From UBA2108 sp002713215 (lineage in GTDB: Bacteria > Bacteroidota > Bacteroidia > Flavobacteriales_G > Salibacteraceae): a stretch of 11,702 nucleotides of DNA. The notes below the pieces were generated by a model, which saw nothing but the letters and a program-made list of their open reading frames with translations, ran no database searches and was not told the origin of the DNA. The stretch covers positions 1-11,702 of the forward strand of contig CALAPY010000052.1 in the NCBI GenBank assembly GCA_937891015.1. The letters run 5' to 3'. Numbering within the stretch: position 1 is the stretch's first letter; every line of letters starts with the position of its first letter. Shown here piece by piece: positions 1 to 5,832 of the stretch. Position numbers and translations under genes: made by a program.

Positions 1-205
1 AATAACCTATTCAATGAAAATCTTGCCACAAACTAGGAAATTGCGGGTTTCCCCTAATTGTGTGGAGGAAATGATCTTGTTAGATTTACAAGAACTTTAA
101 TGCTTAAATGAAGCTGTTTACTCCTAGAGAAGTTTACAATCTATGGTGAACAATTTAATTCTCAATAAAGGTTGATAAAAATGCACTTGGTAAGGCACAT
201 ATAGA
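1..205. other. No convincing gene; upstream flank of the TIR-like gene
   Basis: I see no convincing gene here. The second forward frame is open from the window edge to a stop at 98-100, about 32 residues, but its composition resembles no family I know, so it could equally be the end of an upstream gene or chance. No rRNA, tRNA or strong hairpin is evident. The last 60 bases, AT-rich, presumably carry the promoter of the gene that begins at 206, but I cannot point to a clean TAnnTTTG box. Confidence 0.4.
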
Positions 206-862
206 ATGGCGATAAAGGTCTTCATTAGTAAAGGTAGTGCTACAACCACTAAGCAAAGAGAATTCATAGATGGAGTTCTCCACACATTGGATGTTTCCGG
301 ATTGTCGCCTAGAATAATGTTTGAGAATGAATGGTCTCATGAGCAACCGTTGACTGCTATAAAAAAAGTAATTAAGGAATGTAGCGGCGCTGTGATAATT
401 GCATTTGAGCGAACCATTATAAAAGAAGGCTTTGAACTAAAGAAAGACGGAAAAGAAGACTTGGCGAATACTACGCTTCCCACACCATGGAATCAAATAG
501 AAGCTGCAATGGCCTACTCATATGGTTTACCCCTGCTGGTAATCGCGGAGAATGGATTAAAATCAGAAGGGTTAATTGAACAGGGATATGACTGGAACGT
601 GTATTGGACCGAGCTGAGTGTTGAGGCAGCTAAATCCGAGAGTTTTAAAGGGTTCCTCAATAGCTGGAAAAAATCTGTCGTTGAATTCCATTCCAGGCCT
701 TCTAAGGAATTATCTGATCCTGGTAAATTAACAGTAGCCCAGTTATTAAGGGTAATGAATATACCGCAACTATGGAGTCTCTTTGCTGCCATAGTTTCTC
801 TTCTTATAGCAGTTGCCACTTTTGCTTATAAAACAGGAGCAGGAAAATGGCCATGGGGATAA
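206..862 (+). CDS. TIR / nucleoside-deoxyribosyltransferase-like protein with C-terminal membrane helix
   Basis: A 218-residue protein. Residues 3-8 (KVFISK) form a first beta strand typical of TIR and related Rossmann-like nucleotide-processing folds. Residues 62-67 (AVIIAF) form a second core strand. Residues 93-113 hold a TPWNQIEAAMAY segment followed by GLPLLVI. A glutamate placed this way (Glu99, before a helix and a GLP-strand) matches the catalytic Glu of TIR NADases and nucleoside deoxyribosyltransferases. This is family knowledge applied by eye. The C-terminus holds one hydrophobic helix (about 187-207), so the domain is probably membrane-anchored on the cytoplasmic side. No signal peptide is visible. 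The ATG at 206 begins just ahead of the first strand, so the start fits, although no clear ribosome-binding site is present. The gene is followed after 56 bases by a HEPN-like gene in the same direction. If the enzyme is active, a likely substrate is NAD or a nucleotide, but that is inference. It could instead be a SLOG-type sensor. Confidence 0.6.
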   Translation: MAIKVFISKGSATTTKQREFIDGVLHTLDVSGLSPRIMFENEWSHEQPLTAIKKVIKECSGAVIIAFERTIIKEGFELKKDGKEDLANTTLPTPWNQIEAAMAYSYGLPLLVIAENGLKSEGLIEQGYDWNVYWTELSVEAAKSESFKGFLNSWKKSVVEFHSRPSKELSDPGKLTVAQLLRVMNIPQLWSLFAAIVSLLIAVATFAYKTGAGKWPWG

Positions 863-918
863 TTATGGAATCTTAATTTTCTTAAAATATATATTGAAAA
901 TCACTCAGATCTATTATA

Positions 919-1509
919 ATGGCAGAAAAATCAGAAAAGAATTTATTTGGAGAATCTATTAAGAAGAAAAGAAGAAAGTCTCGGCTAGAAAGTTCTCTTG
1001 AAAAATATGACAAGGAAACGTTTAAGGAAAGGCTTGAACGACTTAAGTTTTTGAATAAAGTTTCTCCAAAAGATTTCGGAATTTTAGCTGACCCAGAAAC
1101 TGTTTATGTTTTTAGCGAAGCGAAAATGGCATTTATTAACGGAGAGTTTATTTCAACTATTCTGCTTTCTCAAGCTTTTATAGAAAGAAAATTACAACTT
1201 CATTATTTGTCTTTAGGTTTAGAAAATGTTGCAAATAGAGGACTAAAGGGCATAGTTACTCATGCTAAAAAGAATAATATTCTTCATGAGTATCTAATTG
1301 AGCGAATCGATATTTTAAGAAAAAGAAGAAACCCCTTTTCTCATGTCAAACCAATAGGCCACGAATTCAATTTGGCCCAAAGAATGGTTGATTTAAAATC
1401 GAACAAAAAATATAGACAGTTGGAAGAAATTATGATTAATGACGCAAAGGAGGCTATTTCATTAATGTATACAATATTTATAACCGAATTAAAAAATAAC
1501 ACGACCTAA
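919..1509 (+). CDS. HEPN-domain-like protein, putative ribonuclease
   Basis: A 196-residue soluble protein. The N-terminus (1-45) is very basic and charged, with KKKRRK at 15-20, and may bind nucleic acid or a partner. Residues 64-190 are helical. Two features match HEPN (including DUF4145-like) domains: AKMAFINGEF at 68-77, then ILLSQAFIERKL at 81-92, and at 134-142 the stretch RKRRNPFSH, which gives R137-N138-x3-H142. In HEPN RNases this R-x4-6-H motif forms the active site, where Arg and His cleave RNA in a dimer. The motif is intact here, so nuclease activity is plausible, but HEPN proteins can also act as non-catalytic partners. The gene is strikingly A-rich compared with the genes after 2900. 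It lies 56 bases after the TIR-like membrane protein gene and converges with the AraC-type gene. I infer that it forms a unit with the preceding gene. Confidence 0.6.
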   Translation: MAEKSEKNLFGESIKKKRRKSRLESSLEKYDKETFKERLERLKFLNKVSPKDFGILADPETVYVFSEAKMAFINGEFISTILLSQAFIERKLQLHYLSLGLENVANRGLKGIVTHAKKNNILHEYLIERIDILRKRRNPFSHVKPIGHEFNLAQRMVDLKSNKKYRQLEEIMINDAKEAISLMYTIFITELKNNTT

Positions 1510-1537
1510 CTTAATTGTTAATACCTCAAATTATCCT

Positions 1538-2380
1538 CTAACCAACAACCTTTTCCTTACTCCGATACTCACTAGCACTCATTCCATACTTCTCCTGAAA
1601 ACTAGCGGAGAAGGTACTGGCATCCTGAAAGCCACATTCAAAGGCAATACCTGAAATACTATCTTCGGTTGAGGTAAGCAGTTGCGCTGCTCGTTCCAGT
1701 CGACGTTTTTTGATGTAGCGGGCTGGAGTTTCTCCAAATTCCTTTTTAAAGTCGCGTTTAAAGCTGGAAAGGCTTCGGTTGCAGATAAAGGCCAGTTCCT
1801 CCATAGAAAGGGAGGTGTATAGATTGTTTTCAATAATGGAGGTAAACCTGAGCTTATTCGGAGAGAATATTTCAGCAAGAAACTTTTGAACGCTTTCATA
1901 ATAATCAGACCGGAGGAGGAGCATAACCAGTTCCTTCAGTTTTAGTTTGGCCAGGGCCTCATCAATCATATCCGGGTTGTCGAAGTAGACAAACAGATTG
2001 CTGATGTATTTATCAATCAGTTCGTTGGGGAGCAACACACGGGGTTTGCTGGGTGTTTCACCCAAAAATGCCGGGACTTCGTTTTTATAGATTTCATGCA
2101 ACAGGTCGGGGTAGAGGTATACCGCTACCGCTTTTACATCTTCATCGTTTTCACCCTTGATAAAATGAGCCGTATAGTTACCGCATTTTTTAATCAGGGC
2201 TTCTCGTTTACCCACGCGAAATGCTCCATTCGATTCCGATATTTGGTAGTTTCCTTCGAGAATGTAAAAGAAGCAGGCCAGGTTTTGCATGTTCGCCAGG
2301 CGCTTGGCTGGTGGTTTTACTGTAGCCGTTTCAAACAAGGGCATTCCCCTAAAAAATATGGTCGTTTTATCCATTTCCAT
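1538..2380 (-). CDS. AraC-family transcriptional regulator
   Basis: A DNA-binding regulator of the AraC/XylS family, 280 residues from the ATG at 2380. The N-terminal part (about residues 30-100) has the strand-rich, cupin-like look of the sensing domain of this family. The C-terminal 100 residues carry both helix-turn-helix elements. The first is at about 191-211 (SMEELAFICNRSLSSFKRDF). The second is at about 240-262, containing SISGIAFECGFQDASTF, followed by the family signature of a Phe and a Y-G-x-S-x-x-E-Y-R end. The frame stays open up to a TTG at 2404, but that codon lies inside a well-formed promoter box at 2402-2409. I therefore take the ATG at 2380; the ATG at 2374 is also possible. 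The inducer and targets cannot be read from the sequence. No obvious target gene is divergent and adjacent, because the next forward gene begins 550 bases away. Confidence 0.9.
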   Translation of the reverse strand: MEMDKTTIFFRGMPLFETATVKPPAKRLANMQNLACFFYILEGNYQISESNGAFRVGKREALIKKCGNYTAHFIKGENDEDVKAVAVYLYPDLLHEIYKNEVPAFLGETPSKPRVLLPNELIDKYISNLFVYFDNPDMIDEALAKLKLKELVMLLLRSDYYESVQKFLAEIFSPNKLRFTSIIENNLYTSLSMEELAFICNRSLSSFKRDFKKEFGETPARYIKKRRLERAAQLLTSTEDSISGIAFECGFQDASTFSASFQEKYGMSASEYRSKEKVVG

Positions 2381-2401
2381 GCTACAAATGTGCAAGAAGT
2401 A

Positions 2402-2431
2402 CAAATCTATCTCTTTCTGAAAAAGTTCAAA
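2402..2431 (-). promoter_or_regulatory. Bacteroidota-type promoter of the AraC-family gene
   Basis: Read on the reverse strand, TTTG (complement of 2428-2431) is followed after 18 bases by TAGATTTG (complement of 2402-2409). This matches the Bacteroidota -33 TTTG and -7 TAnnTTTG elements; the usual spacing is about 19-21, so it is one base short. Transcription would begin near 2395, leaving a leader of about 15 bases before the ATG at 2380. This placement excludes the TTG at 2404 as the start. Confidence 0.6.
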
Positions 2432-2460
2432 TTGATTGGGATTTGGTTAAAAATCTCCCA

Positions 2461-2488
2461 CTTTCTTTTGTCTTGATACAAAAGAAAG
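2461..2488. repeat. Perfect inverted repeat, 11-bp arms with 6-base loop
   Basis: The left arm CTTTCTTTTGT (2461-2471) is the exact reverse complement of ACAAAAGAAAG (2478-2488), with CTTGAT between them. It lies about 55 bases upstream of the AraC-type promoter and has no T-tract on the downstream side, so it looks like the edge of a repeat element rather than a terminator. Confidence 0.75.
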
Positions 2489-2788
2489 TTCGCAAAGAGG
2501 GCAAACCTTTGGCGAAGGTTTGAGCCAGTTAGTGCGCCAGGTATTGAATTTTCTTGAAATTCTACTTCTCCATTCTCTGCGCAAGTAAACTCGTCGTTTC
2601 TCCTCAAACATACTTGCTTGACCTTTGGTCTTTAAAAGGTTCAAAATGACGGACTACTCGATTTTTAAAAGGAAAATTTCTGCCACGCAGTAGGTGCATA
2701 GTGAGTAAGGAAGTTGAGGGCTTCGCCCGAAAATCACCTGTCCGAACTTGGCAACTACAAGAGCAAGGGATTTGAGTTTTAATATCGT

Positions 2789-2826
2789 GGCTTTTTGTTG
2801 CTTTTGTGCCATACAAAAGCAAAGCC
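2789..2826. repeat. Inverted repeat, 10-bp arms plus extended outer pairing
   Basis: TTGCTTTTGT (2798-2807) pairs perfectly with ACAAAAGCAA (2813-2822) around the loop GCCAT. An outer GGCT (2789-2792) can pair with AGCC (2823-2826) across a TTTTG bulge. It mirrors the 2461-2488 hairpin in sequence style and closes the hairpin-rich element. Confidence 0.7.
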
Positions 2827-2922
2827 TCCACGGCTTGAGTGGCGAACTCTTACAAATAGTATACTTTATTGTATCTACGAACTTTAGACATATTCCTCTC
2901 TCTTAAATTGAATTGCTTACGC

Positions 2923-2930
2923 TAAGTTTG
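2923..2930 (+). promoter_or_regulatory. Candidate -7 box TAAGTTTG immediately before the lipoprotein start
   Basis: TAAGTTTG matches the Bacteroidota -7 consensus TAnnTTTG and ends four bases before the ATG at 2935. No matching TTTG lies at the expected -33 distance. If the box is used, the mRNA would be leaderless or nearly so. The match may also be chance. Confidence 0.3.
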
Positions 2931-2934
2931 CCTC

Positions 2935-4080
2935 ATGCTAAAATGGATAAAAACCAGTTTACTCTTTACCCTTTGCCTGCTGCTAAGCTCCTGCAATAAA
3001 ACCATTAAGCATTCCAATTTCGAGTCGTGGTATCAATCCAATATAGAACAAGTTTCCGATGAAGATTGTGAGGTTGTATTTCATGAGAAGGAGTTTACTT
3101 CTTCTCCCATGACTATTGACGGAATCGTTAAAAGCATGAGTGGCGAAATGTCGACCCGTGAAGTGAATATTGACGATGGGGAAGAATTGATCTGGATTAC
3201 GGGATGTGATTTATCCATTGTGGACAGCGAAACGGGTGAAGAAGAATCAAGTGAATTCCTGTGCCATAGCATTGTTAATTATGCTGCCTCCGAAAAACTT
3301 CCCTGGAAAATATTGACGGATGGTACAGACAAAAGAATGTTTACCCTCTCGCAGGGAGTGGACGAAATGCAATTACCGGAAGGATTTGCCATTCCGTTGG
3401 CCAATGCTGCTCCATTAATGCTTAACAGCCAGGTATTGAATTTAAATAAGGAAGACCTGAAGAAGAAACTTCAATACAATTTAAGGATTCAATACCTCAA
3501 AAACAGTGAGCTATGCGAAAGGCCCAAGGCACTTTACCAGCAGCCCATATTTGTTACCAAAAAGGTAGAAGGACCTGCGGGTGGGTTTAACCAGGAAGAT
3601 ACCCTCGCTCATTCCGGGCAGGGCAATATGGATACGGCATTTGCTCAGTGTGGAATTCGTTACGAGGATGGTTATAATCCGTACCTGGATCCTTACGGGA
3701 GAACATTTACGGGGCACTGGACCGTATCTACTGATTCGGTTGAAGTGCTAAAAACCAACGTTACACCCATGCTCAATCTTAAATACGACACTCGCATCCA
3801 TTACATAGCCGTTCACGTGCATCCCAATGCTCATTCCCTGGAACTGGTGGATAGAACAGCCGGTAAATCACTCTTTAAAGCAATGGTTAAAAATGAAGAA
3901 GAGCCCTTTAGTATTAAGCAGGTCGATTCTTTTTCGTCAAAGGAAGGAATTCCGGTTTATACCGACCATGAATATGAATTGATAAGTACTTACCTCAACC
4001 CCAAAGGAGAAGAAGGCATTACCGCCATGGCTACCATGTTTTTGTATTTGGCAGAAGGCGAAGCCTCGAATACACCTTGA
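2935..4080 (+). CDS. Lipoprotein resembling the copper type II (PHM-like) monooxygenase fold
   Basis: A 381-residue exported lipoprotein. The N-terminus has a short positive end, a hydrophobic run and the lipobox LLSSC, with Cys20 as the lipidated residue, which supports the ATG at 2935. The mature part has no named family that I recognise with certainty. Several stretches resemble the two-domain copper monooxygenase fold: FLCHSIVNY (108-116) where the first domain has its His-His pair, LNSQVLNLN (163-171) where PHM has a Gln-Val-His-Tyr strand, HYIAVHVHPNAH (289-300) with His294-x-His296 like the second copper site, and AMATMFLYL (364-372) where a methionine ligand would lie. Residues 338-349 (GIPVYTDHEYEL) are also strongly patterned. 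The first-domain histidines look incomplete, so one metal site may be lost. The gene precedes the folate enzyme gene by three bases, suggesting co-transcription. The export and lipid anchor are well supported; the fold is inference. Confidence 0.7.
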   Translation: MLKWIKTSLLFTLCLLLSSCNKTIKHSNFESWYQSNIEQVSDEDCEVVFHEKEFTSSPMTIDGIVKSMSGEMSTREVNIDDGEELIWITGCDLSIVDSETGEEESSEFLCHSIVNYAASEKLPWKILTDGTDKRMFTLSQGVDEMQLPEGFAIPLANAAPLMLNSQVLNLNKEDLKKKLQYNLRIQYLKNSELCERPKALYQQPIFVTKKVEGPAGGFNQEDTLAHSGQGNMDTAFAQCGIRYEDGYNPYLDPYGRTFTGHWTVSTDSVEVLKTNVTPMLNLKYDTRIHYIAVHVHPNAHSLELVDRTAGKSLFKAMVKNEEEPFSIKQVDSFSSKEGIPVYTDHEYELISTYLNPKGEEGITAMATMFLYLAEGEASNTP

Positions 4081-4083
4081 TTC

Positions 4084-4626
4084 ATGTCCATTAAAGACAA
4101 TAAGAAAAGAGTAAGAGCGGAAGTACTTAACCTTCGGGATAAGCTTTCTCCCGAGTATAGGGTTAAGCACTCTGAGCGAATTGTTCAGGAACTGATCGAA
4201 TTGGTAAGGCAGGAAAAACCAACCACCATTCACTCGTTTATACCCATGGGTTCAGAAGTAAACATTTTACCCTTTCTTGAAGAAATGCTGAGAGCTGGAA
4301 TTGAAGTTTATTGCCCTAAAACCTTACCAGCACGCCGTCTGGAAAATAGAAGGTTACTATCATTGAATAACCTGGAAGACGGAGTGTTTGGAACACAACA
4401 TCCTGCCCAACCGGGTGGGTATTCCGGAAAATACGATTTGATAATTGTACCTGGGGTAGCCTTTGATGAGGATGGCAATCGATTGGGCTATGGAGGAGGA
4501 TATTACGATACGTTTATTGAGCAACATCCCGAATCAAAGAAAATAGCGGTTTGTTTTGATGTTCAGGTATTGGACGACATTCCGATTGAACCCCATGACG
4601 TGAAAATGGATCTTTTAGTTTTTTAA
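4084..4626 (+). CDS. fau: 5-formyltetrahydrofolate cyclo-ligase
   Basis: A cytoplasmic enzyme of 180 residues that converts 5-formyltetrahydrofolate to 5,10-methenyltetrahydrofolate using ATP, so returning this storage folate to one-carbon metabolism. The length is normal for the family. The family signature is complete: a basic N-terminus (KKRVR at 7-11), VPGVAFDEDGNRLGYGGGYY at 122-141, and the closing IEPHDVKMDLLVF (168-180). The glycine-rich loop binds the phosphates and folate in this family. The ATG at 4084 begins three bases after the stop of the lipoprotein gene, and the Crp/Fnr-family gene begins 12 bases after its own stop, so the three genes are probably one transcript. The pairing with a lipoprotein gives no obvious metabolic link and may be a housekeeping gene in a mixed operon. 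The symbol follows the E. coli fau (ygfA) name. Confidence 0.93.
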   Translation: MSIKDNKKRVRAEVLNLRDKLSPEYRVKHSERIVQELIELVRQEKPTTIHSFIPMGSEVNILPFLEEMLRAGIEVYCPKTLPARRLENRRLLSLNNLEDGVFGTQHPAQPGGYSGKYDLIIVPGVAFDEDGNRLGYGGGYYDTFIEQHPESKKIAVCFDVQVLDDIPIEPHDVKMDLLVF

Positions 4627-4638
4627 ATCGATGGAAAT

Positions 4639-5217
4639 ATGAAGAGTTTGGAGCAATGCATTTCAGAAAACATTCCAATTTCTTTAGATGCCTTAAAGGT
4701 TATTGAAAGTAAATTTCAATCGAGGCAATTAAAGAAGGGGGAGTATTTCCTGCAGTCGGGGATAAGATGTCGGGAAATGGCATTCATTGAATCGGGTTAC
4801 GTGAGAATGTACGACCTGGCCGAAGGCAATGAAGTTACCCTTTGGATTGGCAGCGGGGGATCGTTTATTACTTCACTGGCCAGCTTTGTTTTTGAATCGG
4901 TTAATTACTGGAACATTCAGGCAATTACAGATTGTAAGCTGCATGTAATAAGTAAGAAAGACCACGAGGAACTCCTGTCCAGGGTTCCAAAATGGATGGA
5001 GTTTGATAACCTGTTGCTGGCTAGGGCCTATGCTTTGTTGGAGCAAAGTATGTTTAGCCAGTTGCATACTACTGCCCGACAGCGCTTTGATTCGTTAATG
5101 GCCGAAAATCCTGCCATCTTTAATCATGTTCCGTTACAACACATTGCTTCTATGTTGGGCATAAAGCCCGAAACATTAAGCAGACTCAGAAAAAATGCGG
5201 GTAGCATAACTTCTTGA
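4639..5217 (+). CDS. Crp/Fnr-family transcriptional regulator
   Basis: A 192-residue regulator. Residues 15-110 form the cyclic-nucleotide-binding-like beta roll, with KKGEYFLQSG (32-41), FIESGYVRMY (49-58) and a later strand around CKLHVIS (99-105). A long dimerisation helix follows (about 108-140). The C-terminal winged helix ends in VPLQHIASMLGIKPETLSRLRK (164-185), the recognition region, where the ETLSRLR part contacts DNA in this family. The roll lacks a clear phosphate-binding cassette of the classical cAMP type, and no cysteine cluster suggests an Fnr iron-sulphur centre. The signal is therefore unknown. The recognition helix fits a TTGAC-N4-GTCAA-like target, and such a site overlaps the stop of this very gene (5213-5228). 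The ATG at 4639 lies 12 bases after the folate gene. I infer that it regulates the membrane protein gene that follows. Confidence 0.9.
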   Translation: MKSLEQCISENIPISLDALKVIESKFQSRQLKKGEYFLQSGIRCREMAFIESGYVRMYDLAEGNEVTLWIGSGGSFITSLASFVFESVNYWNIQAITDCKLHVISKKDHEELLSRVPKWMEFDNLLLARAYALLEQSMFSQLHTTARQRFDSLMAENPAIFNHVPLQHIASMLGIKPETLSRLRKNAGSITS

Positions 5218-5228
5218 CATTTGTCAAG
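5213..5228. promoter_or_regulatory. Candidate Crp/Fnr-type operator, 7+7 inverted repeat
   Basis: CTTGACA (5213-5219) and TGTCAAG (5222-5228) are exact reverse complements around TT. The core TTGAC-N4-GTCAA has the spacing of Fnr-type half sites (TTGAT-N4-ATCAA). It overlaps the stop codon of the Crp/Fnr-family gene and lies 50 bases before the ATG of the membrane protein gene. A weak -7-like GACCTTTG at 5250-5257 would place the dyad near -42, the usual position of an activator site. A second possible role is a weak terminator, but no T-tract follows. Confidence 0.55.
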
Positions 5229-5277
5229 AGAATAGGAATTCATCTGCTTGACCTTTGCTTCGTATTTTAAGATTAAG

Positions 5278-5652
5278 ATGGATATGTTACAAAAATCACT
5301 TTTAAGCAATGCTATTTTTTCAGCCGCCAGTGGACTAATCAGTCTGCTTTTTGGAGACCAACTACTCAATTTGTTTGGTTTGGAAAACCAGTTAATTTTT
5401 ATCGTTTTAGGAGTATGGCTGTTGTTTTTTGCCGGTACGGTTTTTTTAGAGTTCAAAAAACTACGCCCGGCCTTTGTTCGAATAATCACAATTCAGGATT
5501 TACTTTGGGTATTGGGAAGTATCTACATCCTGGCCTTGAACCCTTTTGAAGTTTCAATGGCAGGCCTGGCTCTAATTGCTATTGTGGCTTTAATAGTATT
5601 GGGGTTTGCCATCGGGCAATATGTTGAATTACGGACTCAATCGAATAGTTAG
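5278..5652 (+). CDS. Small four-helix membrane protein of unknown function
   Basis: From the ATG at 5278 this gives 124 residues. The reading frame extends upstream only to a TTG at 5248, whose extra residues are unhydrophobic and lie across the likely promoter, so I prefer the ATG at 5278 (another ATG follows at 5284). Four hydrophobic segments are visible at about residues 10-27, 37-56, 70-86 and 93-114. They are separated by short charged loops such as EFKKLRP (58-64). I do not recognise a named family. It resembles small Bacteroidota inner-membrane proteins without known function. It follows the Crp/Fnr-family gene in the same direction, with the candidate operator between them, so it is the likely target of that regulator. 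No catalytic residues can be named. Confidence 0.75.
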   Translation: MDMLQKSLLSNAIFSAASGLISLLFGDQLLNLFGLENQLIFIVLGVWLLFFAGTVFLEFKKLRPAFVRIITIQDLLWVLGSIYILALNPFEVSMAGLALIAIVALIVLGFAIGQYVELRTQSNS

Positions 5653-5657
5653 TATTT

Positions 5658-5673
5658 GGAGTAGCAATACTCC
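5658..5673. terminator. Possible terminator hairpin with GCAA loop
   Basis: GGAGTA (5658-5663) and TACTCC (5668-5673) form a perfect six-base stem closed by a GNRA-type GCAA tetraloop, five bases after the stop of the membrane protein gene. No run of T follows, so intrinsic termination is uncertain. A second small palindrome, ATTCATGAAT, lies shortly after. Confidence 0.35.
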
Positions 5674-5832
5674 TGGAATTATTGATTCATGAATTGGGAA
5701 TAAGTGCTGTTTACTAGGCCATATCGTATGCTTAATCGGTGAGGTGGTTGGTTTGAAAAATAGTGACCGAAGAAAGGAAATCTCATGTGCATATCTGTTA
5801 ACTTCGTTCATCAAATTTTAAAATCGAATAAT

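Larger units (their letters stand above)
2461..2826. repeat. Hairpin-rich intergenic element, possible dispersed Bacteroidota repeat
   Basis: The stretch between the AraC-type gene and the lipoprotein gene (about 530 bases) has no supportable gene. It holds a series of perfect hairpins: 2461-2488 (11-bp stem), 2502-2522 (8-bp stem, loop TGGCG), 2546-2562 (6-bp stem), 2718-2728 (GGGC-TTC-GCCC) and 2798-2822 (10-bp stem). The two outer hairpins share the same style, a stem built on CTTTTGT/ACAAAAG, and so bracket the element. From memory, hairpins of the CTTTCTTTTGT...ACAAAAGAAAG kind recur between genes in many Bacteroidota genomes, often with spurious short reading frames called over them. 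I could not verify copies. It may be a non-autonomous mobile element, a REP-like sequence or a degraded remnant. Confidence 0.5.

Noticed and set aside
2096..2476. Forward reading frame opposite the AraC-family gene
   Set aside because: It is antisense to a strongly supported gene over most of its length, and its translation has no domain features.
2407..2831. Three short reverse-strand reading frames (about 2407-2607, 2447-2644 and 2604-2831)
   Set aside because: They overlap each other and run through the hairpins of the intergenic element. Their composition is not protein-like and none has a plausible start signal. I treat them as spurious frames of a repeat.
2616..5257. Identical 12-mer GCTTGACCTTTG at 2616-2627 and 5246-5257
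   Set aside because: It is the only shared stretch. The flanks differ, one copy lies in the hairpin-rich element and the other before the membrane protein gene, so chance or a promoter-like sequence is enough to explain it.
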